DNA from: Rheinheimera sp.
Lineage (GTDB): Bacteria; Pseudomonadota; Gammaproteobacteria; Enterobacterales; Alteromonadaceae
Length of the DNA stretch: 38,717 nucleotides
Direction: 5' to 3'
Assembly: GCA_008015325.1 (NCBI GenBank)
Contig: SSFI01000115.1
Span: 1-38,717 of the forward strand
The notes under the pieces are model-generated. The model was not told the origin of the DNA, did not search any database, and worked only from the letters and a program-made list of their open reading frames with translations. This document shows positions 23,691 to 32,883 of this stretch, piece after piece (within the stretch, counting starts at the first letter, position 1; every line of letters begins with the position of its first letter). The translations under genes were made by a program, and so were the position numbers.

Positions 23691-24974
23691 ATGAGTTATG
23701 TCGATTTGGCTTTGGCATTTCTGCCACAACTTGCGCTGATTATTGTCGCCGCCCAAGTTTTTGGTTATCTGGCTAAATTTATCGGTCAACCGAAAGTGGT
23801 CGGCGAAATGATTGCCGGCGTGGTGTTGGGGCCGTCCTTATTTGGTTTGTTCTGGCCAGAGCTGCAGCAAAGTATTTTTGTCGCTGAAACCATGCCGATT
23901 TTGTATTTCGGTGCCCAGCTTGGCGTCGGCTTGTATATGTTTCTGGTCGGCCTCGAGTTTAACACCCAGCTGTTTCGCAAAAATGCCCGCAGCGCTGTCG
24001 GCGTCAGCCTTGCTGGCATGATAGTGCCTTTTGGCGTTGGCGCGCTGTTGTGTCTGTGGTTATTAGAAACTCCGGGCTTGTTTGCTGCCAATATCTCTTT
24101 TGCCAATGCGGCTTTATTTATGGGCGCGGCAATTGCTATCACTGCGTTTCCGATGCTGGCGCGGATTATTTATGAGCGAGGCCTGGCTGGGACTGCATTG
24201 GGAACGCTGGCCCTGGCGGCTGGTGCCATAGACGACGCGGCGGCCTGGGTGGTGCTGGCGGTGGTATTAGCCAGCTTTGGAGGCGGCACTATTCTGGCGA
24301 TTAAAGCCGTGGTCGGTGGTGTGTTATACGCCAGCCTGATGCTGACCAAAGTGCGCGGCTGGCTGCAGCCACTGGCAGATAAAGTCGAAAAAACCGGCGT
24401 GCTGACTGCCGCCCAGCTATTGCTGGTGTTTGTGTTGTTCTCCATCTCCGCTTATGCAATGGAATGGGTCGGTTTACATGCTGTGTTTGGCGGCTTCCTG
24501 CTTGGTATTGCGATGCCACGTGGCAAACTGACCGAGCTGGTCACAGCGCGGCTGCAAAAAGTCACCGTTTTTGTGTTACTGCCGATGTTCTTTACTTACT
24601 CCGGCCTGAAAACCCAGTTAAACGTGCTGGCGTCTTTTGATGTGCTGTTTATCGCGCTGGCTATTCTGGCGGCCTCTATTTTTGCCAAAGGTGTAGCTTG
24701 TTGGGCTGCGGCGCGGATTGGCGGCGCAGATAACCGCACGGCGATGGCCGTTGGTGCGCTGATGAACGCACGTGGCCTGATGGAGCTGATTATCATCAAT
24801 ATCGCGCTGAAGTTTGGCGTGATAGAACAAGGGCTGTTCTCGATTATGGTGCTGATGGCGATTGTCACCACGCTGATGGCGTCACCGTTGTTCCACCTCG
24901 TTTATGGCCGGCATATGAATAAACCAGACGACCAGCCGCCGGTGCCACCGTTCAATGCGGCGATGAAGGTTTAG
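23691..24974 (+). CDS. CPA2-type cation:proton antiporter (KefB-like membrane domain)
   Basis: 427 residues with about 12 membrane helices covering nearly the whole length and a short Pro-rich cytoplasmic tail. CPA2-family stretches are seen: IGQPKVVGEMIAGVVLGPSL, LVGLEFNTQLF, the acidic pair AAGAIDDAAAWVVLA (about residues 180-195, the probable ion-binding aspartates) and VGALMNARGLMELIIINIAL. There is no C-terminal TrkA-N/RCK domain, so glutathione or nucleotide gating as in KefB/KefC is unlikely. Expected role: Na+ or K+ exchange for H+. AAAGAG lies about 10 bases before the ATG. Confidence 0.88.
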   Translation: MSYVDLALAFLPQLALIIVAAQVFGYLAKFIGQPKVVGEMIAGVVLGPSLFGLFWPELQQSIFVAETMPILYFGAQLGVGLYMFLVGLEFNTQLFRKNARSAVGVSLAGMIVPFGVGALLCLWLLETPGLFAANISFANAALFMGAAIAITAFPMLARIIYERGLAGTALGTLALAAGAIDDAAAWVVLAVVLASFGGGTILAIKAVVGGVLYASLMLTKVRGWLQPLADKVEKTGVLTAAQLLLVFVLFSISAYAMEWVGLHAVFGGFLLGIAMPRGKLTELVTARLQKVTVFVLLPMFFTYSGLKTQLNVLASFDVLFIALAILAASIFAKGVACWAAARIGGADNRTAMAVGALMNARGLMELIIINIALKFGVIEQGLFSIMVLMAIVTTLMASPLFHLVYGRHMNKPDDQPPVPPFNAAMKV

Positions 24975-24988
24975 CCTGTTGTACAGAT

Positions 24989-25003
24989 AAAAAAGCCGGC
25001 AAA
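24989..25003. terminator. Left half of a terminator apparently split by the IS4-type element
   Basis: AAAAAAGCCGGCAAA directly after the antiporter gene can pair with TTGCCGGGTTTTT at 26449-26461, beyond the inserted element (one G-G mismatch). Joined, they would form a bidirectional terminator between the antiporter gene and dapD. Confidence 0.5.
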
Positions 25004-25067
25004 TGTGCCTAATGCCGATCAGTTAAGCACTTTTCAGATCGGTTGACCGATCCAGTGGTTGATGTAT

Positions 25068-25101
25068 AAAGGCCTGCAACAGAAATGTCGCAGGCCTTTT
25101 T
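25068..25101 (+). terminator. Terminator-like hairpin inside the left end of the insertion sequence
   Basis: Stem AAAGGCCTGC (25068-25077) / GCAGGCCTTT (25090-25099) with a 12-base loop, followed by TT. It ends 2 bases before the likely transposase ATG at 25104. It could stop incoming transcription from the antiporter gene and hide the start site in read-through RNA. Confidence 0.65.
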
Positions 25102-25103
25102 CT

Positions 25104-26414
25104 ATGCAGTTAGTCACCGCTTTAACCCTTGCCAATCGTTATTTCCCAAACATCGAAGCCGGTGCGCTTCAGCAATTGTTACCAGAAGCGTTCATCAGTC
25201 AATGCTTGCAGGAAGCTGGGGTTGTTACCGTCCGCCGACGCCGCTTGCCTTTAGAATCACTGGTGATGGTTGTGCTCGGAATGGCGCTGTACCGTGGCAA
25301 AGATGTCTGGAGCATTGCTGACAAAATGCAAATTGCGTTACCTGGACGACGAGAATTAGTCGCGCCCAGCGCCATCGTCCAAGGCAGACAGCGCTTAGGC
25401 TCTGAAGCCATGCGGCAAGTCTTTCATCAAACACAAGAACTCTGGCACCAGGATGCTGAACACCCACGCTGGTGTGGTCTGCAACTACTTGGGGTTGATG
25501 GTGTTGTCTGGCGCGCTCCTGACACGGCAGAGAATACCGAAGCTTTTACCAAACCTATCACCACCGCAGGCGAATCCGCGTGGCCAATGGTCAGAATGGT
25601 TTGCCAAATGGAGCTGACCAGTCATTTATTGATTGGTGCCGCGATGGATAAATACAGTACCAATGAAATGATACTGGCTGAGCAACTGATTGAAACGACA
25701 CCAGATAATAGCCTGACGCTGTTTGACCGAGGCTTTTACTCGTTAGGGCTGCTCAATGCATGGCAAGCGAAAGGCCAAAACCGTCACTGGCTTATTCCGC
25801 TTAAAAAAGGCACGCAATATGAGGTCGTGGAAAAGCTGGGTAAACAAGATTTACGAGTTCGAATTGCAACCAGCCCGCAAGCACAAAAGAAATGGCCGGG
25901 TCTGCCAACGCATGTGGAAGCTAGGTTGCTGCATAAAAAAGTGAAAGGAAAAGAATGCTTTATCCTAACTTCAATGCTCGATACGAAGCAGTATATGGGG
26001 GATGAAATCGTGGATTTATATAGCCAGCGCTGGGAAATCGAACTGGGTTATCGGGAGATAAAACAGCAACTGCTGGCAAACGAATTCACGCTGCGAAGCA
26101 AAAAATCCGAGATGGTGAAACAAGAGCTATGGGGCGTATTGCTCTGTTACAACCTCATCCGCTATCAGATGGTCAGAATGGCCAAAACCCTACCGGGAAT
26201 TTATCCGAACGAGTTAAGTTTTATGTTATGTGCCAATGCGATAGTGAGCTTGTTTGAGCATGGATTCACCTTAATCAGCGCCCATCATATTCCGAAAGAG
26301 CTAGAAGATTTAACGAGAAAAGCCGAATTCTTTGTGTTGCCGTTCAGGCGTGAGGAGCGATCGTATCCAAGACTCGTGAAACGAAAGCCCAGTAAATATC
26401 CGCACAAAAAATAA
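25104..26414 (+). CDS. IS4-family transposase
   Basis: 436 residues from ATG 25104 ([15 protein letters not shown]); E. coli IS4 transposase has 442. Upstream in-frame starts at 25059 and 25062 exist, but they lie in or before the hairpin. The DDE residues are seen in [14 protein letters not shown] and [17 protein letters not shown]. The IS4 signature Y-x2-R-x3-E-x6-K is [16 protein letters not shown] good internal match to IS4 is [12 protein letters not shown]. It catalyses cut-and-paste transposition. The frame is intact, so the element may be active. The stop codon lies in the right-end hairpin. Confidence 0.93.
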   Translation: MQLVTALTLANRYFPNIEAGALQQLLPEAFISQCLQEAGVVTVRRRRLPLESLVMVVLGMALYRGKDVWSIADKMQIALPGRRELVAPSAIVQGRQRLGSEAMRQVFHQTQELWHQDAEHPRWCGLQLLGVDGVVWRAPDTAENTEAFTKPITTAGESAWPMVRMVCQMELTSHLLIGAAMDKYSTNEMILAEQLIETTPDNSLTLFDRGFYSLGLLNAWQAKGQNRHWLIPLKKGTQYEVVEKLGKQDLRVRIATSPQAQKKWPGLPTHVEARLLHKKVKGKECFILTSMLDTKQYMGDEIVDLYSQRWEIELGYREIKQQLLANEFTLRSKKSEMVKQELWGVLLCYNLIRYQMVRMAKTLPGIYPNELSFMLCANAIVSLFEHGFTLISAHHIPKELEDLTRKAEFFVLPFRREERSYPRLVKRKPSKYPHKK

Positions 26415-26442
26415 TGCCAGTCAGCTTATCTGACTGGCATTA
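26412..26442. repeat. Perfect 13-base hairpin at the right end of the IS4-type element
   Basis: TAATGCCAGTCAG (26412-26424) / CTGACTGGCATTA (26430-26442) with loop CTTAT. The first arm contains the transposase stop codon and the second arm is the right terminal repeat. There is no T run directly after it, so it may be a transposase-binding or RNA-stabilising structure rather than a terminator. Confidence 0.75.
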
Positions 26443-26478
26443 CGGCAATTGCCGGGTTTTTCTTTTCCAAAATATTTA

Positions 26479-27303
26479 TTAATCAATACTGCGCAGCAGG
26501 GCATTAATGCCGACTTTGGCGCGGGTCTGGGCATCAACTTTTTTCACGATAATAGCCGCATACAGGCTATGGGTACCGTCCTTAGACGGAATGGAACCTG
26601 GTACAACCACTGCACCTGCTGGTACACGGCCATAAGTGATTTCGCCGGTTTCACGGTCAAAAATTCGCGTCGACTGGCTGATATAAACACCCATCGACAA
26701 TACCGCACCTTCTTCGACGATGACGCCTTCAACCACTTCAGAGCGCGCACCGATAAAACAGTTGTCTTCGATAATGGTCGGATTGGCCTGCAACGGTTCT
26801 AACACACCACCGATGCCGACGCCGCCGGACAAATGCACGTTTTTACCGATTTGAGCGCAAGAGCCAACTGTCGCCCAGGTATCCACCATCGTGCCTTCAC
26901 CGACATAAGCGCCAATGTTGACGTAGGACGGCATTAACACCACGTTTTTCGCGATATAGCTGCCTTTGCGCACGGCGGCTGGTGGCACCACGCGCACACC
27001 TTCAGCGACAAACTGCTCGTGGCTGTAGCTGGCATATTTCATTGGGACTTTATCAAAGAAGCGATTTTCTGCGCCGTCCATCACCTGGTTGTCATTGATT
27101 CGAAACGACAACAGCACTGCCTTCTTCAGCCATTGATGGGTCACCCATTCGCCGGAAATTTTTTCGGCAACGCGGGCCTGACCAGCATCGAGCAGGGCGA
27201 TTGCGTTGTTGACGGCCTGGCGGACTTCGTCACTGACGGTGGATGGAGTGATCGACAAGCGGTCTTCAAATGCTTGTTCGATAATGCTTTTTAAATCAGA
27301 CAT
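26479..27303 (-). CDS. dapD: 2,3,4,5-tetrahydropyridine-2,6-dicarboxylate N-succinyltransferase
   Basis: 274 residues, the same length as E. coli DapD. The N-terminal helical part is followed by left-handed beta-helix hexapeptide repeats (about 100-250): [37 protein letters not shown] and [20 protein letters not shown]. DapD transfers succinyl from succinyl-CoA to tetrahydrodipicolinate in the lysine and diaminopimelate pathway, supplying peptidoglycan. It is last of the leftward map-glnD-dapD set, 9 bases after glnD. Its natural terminator seems to have been split by the IS4-type insertion just downstream. Confidence 0.96.
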   Translation of the reverse strand: MSDLKSIIEQAFEDRLSITPSTVSDEVRQAVNNAIALLDAGQARVAEKISGEWVTHQWLKKAVLLSFRINDNQVMDGAENRFFDKVPMKYASYSHEQFVAEGVRVVPPAAVRKGSYIAKNVVLMPSYVNIGAYVGEGTMVDTWATVGSCAQIGKNVHLSGGVGIGGVLEPLQANPTIIEDNCFIGARSEVVEGVIVEEGAVLSMGVYISQSTRIFDRETGEITYGRVPAGAVVVPGSIPSKDGTHSLYAAIIVKKVDAQTRAKVGINALLRSID

Positions 27304-27312
27304 GGTGGTTCT

Positions 27313-29937
27313 TCAGCCTTCTGTAACATCTGTGAGTTGTTCCACCAGCACCCGGCGTAAAATTGCCTGCTCATCAGCTGACAACGCCTGGTCCTCGCGG
27401 GTTGAAATCATAAAAAAGTCTTCGGCACGTTCGCCAATGGTGGTGATTTTTGCAGCGTGAATATTGATGTCACACTGCGCAAACACTTGACCAATAGTGG
27501 CCAGCAAACCCGGCATATCCAATGCAGCCAGTTCCAGCATAGTCCGGTGTTTATTTTTGCCCGGTAAAAACACCACTTTGGGCGGCACATGGAAGGCTTT
27601 GAGCTGTTTGTTCACGCGAACTTTGGCACTGAGTACCAAATCAGGCTGGCCTATTGCCTGTTCCAGCGCTTTCTTGATGCTTTGGATGCGTGAGGTGGAG
27701 GTCACGGCATTGCCGTTTTGCTCCAGCACGACAAAAGTATCCATGGCATAACCATCTTTATTGGTCATGATCTGTGCATCAAAGATACTGACTTTTTTGC
27801 TGTCGAGTGCTGCCACCATCCGGGCGAACAGCTTTGGCTGGTCAGCGGTATACACGAAGATCTGGGTGCCGCCGCGCATTGCGGTCGGGCTGACCAGCAC
27901 CAGCGGTTTGCTGAAATCGGCATGTGCCAGCAGATGTTCGCTATGCCAGGCAATCAGTTTAGGATTATACCGGGCGAAGTAATCGGCTTTAAATTTGGCC
28001 CACAGCGGCAACACTTTATCTTCGGTGATGCCGATTTCAGCCAGCAGACGCAAGGCTTCAGACTGGTGTTCGCGGATTTGGTCGCGCAGGTCCATCGGTT
28101 TTTCCAGACCACGGCGGAAAGCCTTCTGTGTGCCGAGATAAAGTTCACGCAGCAACGAGCCTTTCCAGTCATTCCACAAATTGTCGTTGGTGGCGCGGAT
28201 ATCGGCCAGTGTCAGGCAATACAGGTAATTCAGCCGGGTTTCGTCGCGCACTTTGTCGGCAAATTCGGCGATCACGGCAGGATCGTGAATGTCGCGGCGC
28301 TGCGCGGTGACCGACATCAGCAGATGTTGCTCGACCAGCCAGACAATCAGTTTGGTATCAAATTCACTGAGTTTGTGCATCTTGCCAAACTCACGGGCGT
28401 CGATGGCGCCGAGTTCTGAGTGGTCACCACCGCGGCCTTTGGCAATGTCATGAAAAATACCGGCTAAATACAGCAGTTCCGGTTTTTCCAGCCGTTTGAC
28501 GATATCAGTGCAAAGCGGAAACTCGTTGGCGAATTCCGGCTCAGTGTAGCGGTGCAGATTCTTCAGCAAACGGTGCGTGTGCTCGTCGACCGTGTAGGCA
28601 TGAAATAAATCAAATTGCATCTGGCCAACGATATTACGCCAGGCCGGCAGATAAGCCGCCAGAATGCCATGGCGGTGCATCAGTGTAATAGCGCGGTCCA
28701 TGCCTTGCGGATGGCGGATTATCGCCATAAATAAATCACGACAGCCCTGGTAATCCTGCAAATCGCCCATCAGCCGGCGCCGCACCTGGCGCAGCAGCCG
28801 CAGCGTTTCCGAGTGGATGCCCTGGATGCTGGGTTGTTCGGCGATATGCCAGAACAGTTTCAGAATGTTTTCGCGCCGGGCGAATACCGCTTTATCCAAG
28901 GCATAGATTAAGTGGCCATGTTGCTCGAACACTTCATCGAGCTTTTGCACTTTAAATTTGCTGTGGCTTTTCAGGATGTTGCCTTCAAAGTGCTGCAACA
29001 GCATTTCGTTAAGTTCGCTGACGCGCTGCACAGTACGGAAAAAGCGTTTCATCATCCGTTCGACTGAGGCTTTGCCGTCATCGCCAAAACCGAGCCAACG
29101 GGCCACAGCCGGCTGATAATCAAACAAAATGCGGTTTTCATTGCGACCGGCTTCCAGATGCAGCGCAAAGCGCATCTGCCACAGGTACGCCTCACATTCC
29201 ATCAGTTCCTGATATTCATCTTCGGTCAGGTAATGGTGTGCGACCAGCTCCCGCATGGTGCGGGTGCGGAAGTGTTTTTTTGCCACCCAGCCGACGGTCT
29301 GGATATCACGCAAACCGCCAGGGTTGGCTTTTAAATTTGGTTCCAGATTGTAGGCGGTGCCGTGATATTGCGCGTGACGGCCCTGTTGTTCGTGGCGTTT
29401 GGCCTGGAAGAAGTCTTTGCTTGGCCAGAAACTGTCTTTACTGACTTCCAGCGCCAGCTGTTCAAACAACTGCTGATTACCACTGAGGAAACGCATTTCC
29501 ATCAGGTTGGTGGCGATGGTGATGTCTTCCCGCCCAAGTGTCAGTGTTTCTTTAATAGTGCGGACACTGTGGCCGACTTCGAGGCGTAAATCCCACAGGA
29601 TAGTGACAAACTGGCCGATTTGTTCCTGCTGCTCGCGGCTTAAGCGCGATTCGGTCAGGATCAATAAATCAATGTCGGAGTAGGGGTGGAGTTCGCCGCG
29701 GCCATAACCGCCCACGGCGATTAAGGTCAGGCCTTTGTGCTGCTGCAACTGATAATGGCGCCACAGCTGCTGCAGCACCTCGTCGATAAAACGGGCGCGG
29801 GCCCGCACCAGTGTCGCCACACTTTGCGTGGCAGAAGCGACTTTCAGCCAGTCGAGAAAGTCACTGAAATGTTTTTTATAACCGTCGAGGGTAAACTGGC
29901 CCGGGACTGTTTTTTCAAAGACCATAGCCGTTGTCAT
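27313..29937 (-). CDS. glnD: Bifunctional uridylyltransferase/uridylyl-removing enzyme GlnD
   Basis: 874 residues, normal length. Domain order: a nucleotidyltransferase with GGYGRGELHPYSDID at 76-90 (metal-binding D-x-D), a helical linker, an HD hydrolase domain around residue 500 (AGIFHDIAKGRGGDHSELG), and two C-terminal ACT domains (VLVSPTAMRGGTQIFVYTAD and RTMLELAALDMPGLLATIGQ) that sense glutamine. GlnD uridylylates PII proteins when glutamine is low and removes UMP when it is high, controlling glutamine synthetase and nitrogen genes. It follows map by 32 bases and precedes dapD, as in other gammaproteobacteria. Confidence 0.97.
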   Translation of the reverse strand: MTTAMVFEKTVPGQFTLDGYKKHFSDFLDWLKVASATQSVATLVRARARFIDEVLQQLWRHYQLQQHKGLTLIAVGGYGRGELHPYSDIDLLILTESRLSREQQEQIGQFVTILWDLRLEVGHSVRTIKETLTLGREDITIATNLMEMRFLSGNQQLFEQLALEVSKDSFWPSKDFFQAKRHEQQGRHAQYHGTAYNLEPNLKANPGGLRDIQTVGWVAKKHFRTRTMRELVAHHYLTEDEYQELMECEAYLWQMRFALHLEAGRNENRILFDYQPAVARWLGFGDDGKASVERMMKRFFRTVQRVSELNEMLLQHFEGNILKSHSKFKVQKLDEVFEQHGHLIYALDKAVFARRENILKLFWHIAEQPSIQGIHSETLRLLRQVRRRLMGDLQDYQGCRDLFMAIIRHPQGMDRAITLMHRHGILAAYLPAWRNIVGQMQFDLFHAYTVDEHTHRLLKNLHRYTEPEFANEFPLCTDIVKRLEKPELLYLAGIFHDIAKGRGGDHSELGAIDAREFGKMHKLSEFDTKLIVWLVEQHLLMSVTAQRRDIHDPAVIAEFADKVRDETRLNYLYCLTLADIRATNDNLWNDWKGSLLRELYLGTQKAFRRGLEKPMDLRDQIREHQSEALRLLAEIGITEDKVLPLWAKFKADYFARYNPKLIAWHSEHLLAHADFSKPLVLVSPTAMRGGTQIFVYTADQPKLFARMVAALDSKKVSIFDAQIMTNKDGYAMDTFVVLEQNGNAVTSTSRIQSIKKALEQAIGQPDLVLSAKVRVNKQLKAFHVPPKVVFLPGKNKHRTMLELAALDMPGLLATIGQVFAQCDINIHAAKITTIGERAEDFFMISTREDQALSADEQAILRRVLVEQLTDVTEG

Positions 29938-29969
29938 GCGCTGTTACCCTGTGCTGACAGGGCGCGCAC

Positions 29970-30764
29970 TCAGGCGTCCGCTGTCAGGATCCGCTCAATA
30001 GTGTCATCTGAACGCAACGTCAGAATTTCACAACCCGTGTCCGTCACCACAATAGTGTGCTCGAACTGCGCAGATAAACTACGATCTTTCGTTACAACCG
30101 TCCAGCCGTCTTTCAGTAATTTACTGTGGCGCTCACCAGCGTTGACCATAGGTTCAACGGTCAGGCACATGCCGGTTTTTAACACATCGCCGGTGTTGGG
30201 CCGGCCGTAGTGCAACACTTGCGGGTCTTCGTGAAACACTTCACCGATGCCATGACCGCAATATTCACGCACGATGGAGTAGTTATGTTTTTCCGCATGC
30301 ACCTGAATCACATGGCCGATATCGCCAAGGCGGGCACCATTTTTGACTTTCTTCAGGCCGAGGTACAGACATTCCTGCGTCACCCGGATCAGCCGGTCTG
30401 CCAGAATGCTGGGTTTGCCGACGACAAACATTTTTGAGGTGTCACCATGAAAGCCATCTTTAATGACGGTGATGTCGATGTTGACGATATCGCCGTCTTT
30501 GAGCACTTTGTCATCCGCCGGAATGCCGTGACAAATCACATGGTTGACTGAGGTGCAAATCGATTTGGGGAAACCGTGGTAGTTCAGTGGGGCAGGGACA
30601 GTTTTTTGCACATTGACCATATAGTCGTGGCAAATGCGGTCCAGCTCGCCCGTCGTCACACCCGGTTTGACATAAGGCTCGATCATTTCCAGCACTTCTG
30701 CGGCCAGACGGCCTGCAATGCGCATTTTTTCGATTTGTTCCGGGGTTTTGATCGTGGCGGCCAT
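29970..30764 (-). CDS. map: Methionine aminopeptidase, type I
   Basis: 264 residues, as in E. coli. The pita-bread fold metal ligands are visible in GDIVNIDITVIKDGFHGDTS (two Asp), CGHGIGEVFHEDP (His), MCLTVEPMV (Glu) and FEHTIVVTD (Glu). It removes the initiator methionine from nascent proteins in the cytoplasm. It is divergent from rpsB, the classic arrangement, with a shared control region of 248 bases. AGAGAG precedes the ATG. Confidence 0.97.
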   Translation of the reverse strand: MAATIKTPEQIEKMRIAGRLAAEVLEMIEPYVKPGVTTGELDRICHDYMVNVQKTVPAPLNYHGFPKSICTSVNHVICHGIPADDKVLKDGDIVNIDITVIKDGFHGDTSKMFVVGKPSILADRLIRVTQECLYLGLKKVKNGARLGDIGHVIQVHAEKHNYSIVREYCGHGIGEVFHEDPQVLHYGRPNTGDVLKTGMCLTVEPMVNAGERHSKLLKDGWTVVTKDRSLSAQFEHTIVVTDTGCEILTLRSDDTIERILTADA

Positions 30765-30787
30765 CAGGTTCTCTCTGCTGTAAAACT

Positions 30788-30826
30788 ACACAATTCATTG
30801 TGTTTGCGGGGCGCCTATGGTATAAA
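30788..30826 (+). promoter_or_regulatory. rpsB promoter with overlapping palindrome
   Basis: TTGTGT (30798-30803), a 17-base spacer and TATAAA (30821-30826), then a GC-rich discriminator GCGCGCC typical of growth-rate and ppGpp-controlled ribosomal promoters. The predicted start near 30833 gives a leader of about 180 bases, comparable to the long E. coli rpsB leader. The -35 lies in the perfect repeat ACACAAT-TC-ATTGTGT (30788-30803). Confidence 0.65.
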
Positions 30827-30931
30827 GCGCGCCGCAATTTGGCAAATAAAGCCGACGAAATTCTGCAAAGATTAGTCAGCGTCAAGGTTGCACAACCAAA
30901 CTTAAGTTAAACAACACACATACATCGTCAC

Positions 30932-30993
30932 ATAAACCGGGGTGCTGAAGCATGCTTCAGTCGGATTTATGGGGTGTATGGAGGCCTAACCCC
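30932..30993 (+). promoter_or_regulatory. Structured rpsB leader, probable S2-binding autoregulatory element
   Basis: Two adjacent hairpins lie before rpsB. The first has outer pairs ATAAA-CCG (30932-30939) with CGG-A-TTTAT (30962-30970) and the inner palindrome CTGAAGCATGCTTCAG (30945-30960). The second is GGGGT (30971-30975) / ACCCC (30989-30993). In gammaproteobacteria, ribosomal protein S2 represses rpsB-tsf through a conserved leader structure; the position and layout fit, but I have not aligned it to that motif. Confidence 0.65.
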
Positions 30994-31012
30994 TTACTAA
31001 GGAATTACTCAA

Positions 31013-31741
31013 ATGGCTAAAGTTTCAATGCGCGATATGCTCCAGGCGGGCGTACATTTCGGTCACCAAACCCGTTACTGGAACCCAAAAATGAAGCCTT
31101 TCATTTTCGGCGCCCGTAACCGCGTTCATATCATCAACCTGGAAAAAACTGTTCCAATGATGAACGACGCACTGACTTTCATCCAGTCAGTGGCTGCGAA
31201 GAAAGGCAAAATCCTGTTCGTAGGTACCAAACGCGCTGCTTCTGAAGCAATCAAAGACGCTGCAAAACAAGCTGATCAGTACTACGTCAACCACCGCTGG
31301 TTAGGCGGTATGCTGACTAACTGGAAAACTGTGCGTCAGTCCATCAAACGTTTAAAAGACCTGGAAGCTCAGAGCCAGGACGGTACTTTCGACAAGCTGA
31401 CTAAAAAAGAAGCTCTGGACCGTACCCGTGAAATGGACAAACTGGAGAAGAGCTTAGGCGGTATCAAAGATATGGGCGGTCTGCCAGACGCTCTGTTCGT
31501 TATCGATGCTGACCATGAACACATCGCGATCAAAGAAGCTAACAACCTGGGTATTCCAGTAGTTTCTATCGTTGATACCAACTCTGATCCTAAAGGTGTT
31601 GATTTTGTTATCCCAGGTAACGATGACGCGATCCGCGCTATCCAGCTGTACCTGAGCGCCGTAAACGCTGCTATCGCAGAAGGCCGTGATAAAAACATCG
31701 AAGTTCAGGCAGAAGCCGACAACTTCGTTGCAGCTGAGTAA
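31013..31741 (+). CDS. rpsB: 30S ribosomal protein S2
   Basis: 242 residues, family length. Diagnostic stretches are [20 protein letters not shown], then [13 protein letters not shown], and late [14 protein letters not shown]2 joins the 30S subunit late and bridges head and body near the mRNA exit side. Codon use is strongly biased (mostly CTG, CGT, AAA, GGT), as expected for a highly expressed gene and unlike the accessory genes to the left. AAGGA precedes the ATG by 9 bases. First gene of rpsB-tsf. Confidence 0.98.
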   Translation: MAKVSMRDMLQAGVHFGHQTRYWNPKMKPFIFGARNRVHIINLEKTVPMMNDALTFIQSVAAKKGKILFVGTKRAASEAIKDAAKQADQYYVNHRWLGGMLTNWKTVRQSIKRLKDLEAQSQDGTFDKLTKKEALDRTREMDKLEKSLGGIKDMGGLPDALFVIDADHEHIAIKEANNLGIPVVSIVDTNSDPKGVDFVIPGNDDAIRAIQLYLSAVNAAIAEGRDKNIEVQAEADNFVAAE

Positions 31742-31750
31742 TACAGCTGT

Positions 31751-31818
31751 ATGGGGTCTGTCATCTGATTGACCCCATTCACCTTTTAATCTGACAGGGG
31801 CATTGCCCCTGTTTGTCT
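31751..31818 (+). terminator. rpsB-tsf intergenic hairpins, likely attenuator
   Basis: ATGGGGTC (31751-31758) / GACCCCAT (31771-31778) is followed by ACAGGGGC (31794-31801) / GCCCCTGT (31805-31812) and the short tail TTGTCT. The second is terminator-like but with a broken T tract, which fits partial termination that lowers tsf relative to rpsB. Confidence 0.6.
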
Positions 31819-31844
31819 AACCCGATTGAAACGAGGAATTCCCC

Positions 31845-32717
31845 ATGGCCGTAACTGCCGGTATGGTTAAAGAATTACGCGAGCGCACTGGCGCTGGCAT
31901 GATGGACTGCAAAAAAGCCTTAGAAGAGACCAACGGTGATATCGAAGGCGCAATCGAATTAATGCGTAAAAACGGTCAGGCCAAAGCTGCCAAGAAAGCA
32001 GGCCGGATCGCTGCTGAAGGTACTGTACTGACTCGCGTTGGTAACGGTTACGCAGTTGCAATCGAATTTAACTGTGAAACAGATTTCGTTGGCCGTGACG
32101 CCAACTTCCTGGCATTTGCTAATGCCGCTGCTGATCTGGCTCACGCCAACAAGCTGTTCACTGTAGAAGCCTTAAGTGCTGCTTCTCTGGGCGACGCTAC
32201 TGTTGAAGAAGCGCGTGCGACGCTGGTTGCTAAAATCGGTGAAAACATCGCTATCCGCCGTATCTCTGTTGCCCAGGGCGACGTGATCGGTCAGTACACA
32301 CACTCAGGCCGTATCGGCGTGTTAGTGGTACTGGAAGGCGGTAACGAAGAAGTTGCCAAAGACGTTGCAATGCACGTTGCTGCAAACAACCCTTCATTCC
32401 TGACTCCAGATTCAGTTCCGGCTGAAGTTGTGGCAAAAGAGCAGGAAATCCAGATCGAAATCGCTATCAACAGCGGTAAGCCAAAAGAAATCGCTGAGAA
32501 GATGGTTGCTGGCCGGATGACGAAGTTCACTGGCGAAGTTTCTCTGACTGGTCAGCCATTCGTGAAAGACCCAGCTATCACTACAGGCGAGTTCCTGAAG
32601 CAACACGGCGCGAAAGCAGTCAGCTTCATCCGTCTGGAAGTAGGCGAAGGCATCGAGAAGCAGGAAACTGACTTCGCAGCTGAAGTTGCTGCGCAAATCG
32701 CTGCTGCGAAAAAATAA
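31845..32717 (+). CDS. tsf: Elongation factor Ts
   Basis: 290 residues (E. coli 283). The N-terminal UBA-like domain and the EF-Tu contact are clear: [21 protein letters not shown], then the conserved [12 protein letters not shown] that inserts into EF-Tu. EF-Ts exchanges GDP for GTP on EF-Tu in translation elongation. Highly biased codons, like rpsB. ACGAGGAATT precedes the ATG. A strong terminator follows. Confidence 0.98.
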   Translation: MAVTAGMVKELRERTGAGMMDCKKALEETNGDIEGAIELMRKNGQAKAAKKAGRIAAEGTVLTRVGNGYAVAIEFNCETDFVGRDANFLAFANAAADLAHANKLFTVEALSAASLGDATVEEARATLVAKIGENIAIRRISVAQGDVIGQYTHSGRIGVLVVLEGGNEEVAKDVAMHVAANNPSFLTPDSVPAEVVAKEQEIQIEIAINSGKPKEIAEKMVAGRMTKFTGEVSLTGQPFVKDPAITTGEFLKQHGAKAVSFIRLEVGEGIEKQETDFAAEVAAQIAAAKK

Positions 32718-32752
32718 TCGCGCTTCAGCATGCTGCTGAAACCGACTACACT

Positions 32753-32786
32753 AACCGCGACTGGCTTGCCAGCCGCGGTTTTTTTT
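32753..32786 (+). terminator. Rho-independent terminator after tsf
   Basis: Stem AACCGCG-A-CTGGC / GCCAG-C-CGCGGTT (32753-32780) with a TT loop and one internal mismatch, then an eight-base T run. It separates rpsB-tsf from pyrH-frr. Confidence 0.92.
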
Positions 32787-32883
32787 AAGTGAAACCTGTG
32801 CAAACTTCGGTGAATCCGTTAGTCCCGCCACAGCTGTTTCATTGCATTCTAAGTATTTAACTGACCAGCACAATGGGGATCCT

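Larger units (their letters stand above)
25010..26442 (+). mobile_element. Complete IS4-family insertion sequence (IS4-like)
   Basis: 1433 bp. The left end TAATGCCGATCAGTTAAGC (25010-25028) and the right end, read inward on the other strand, TAATGCCAGTCAGATAAGC (26442-26424) are 19-base imperfect terminal repeats (3 mismatches). They closely resemble those of E. coli IS4, as I remember it. The element holds one full-length transposase gene. No convincing target duplication is seen: the flanks CGGCAAATGTGCC (left) and CGGCAATTGCCGG (right) share only the first six bases in a row. Internal hairpins sit at both ends: GATCGGTTGACCGATC (25037-25052), a terminator-like stem just before the transposase, and a 13-base stem at the right end. 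Confidence 0.9.

Noticed and set aside
24997-25009. Target-site duplication of the IS4-type element
   Set aside because: The 13-base flanks agree only in their first six bases and differ at five positions, so a duplication cannot be claimed.
27718-28419. Plus-strand 233-residue frame inside glnD
   Set aside because: Lies wholly antisense to the well-conserved glnD gene and has no recognisable domain or ribosome-binding site.
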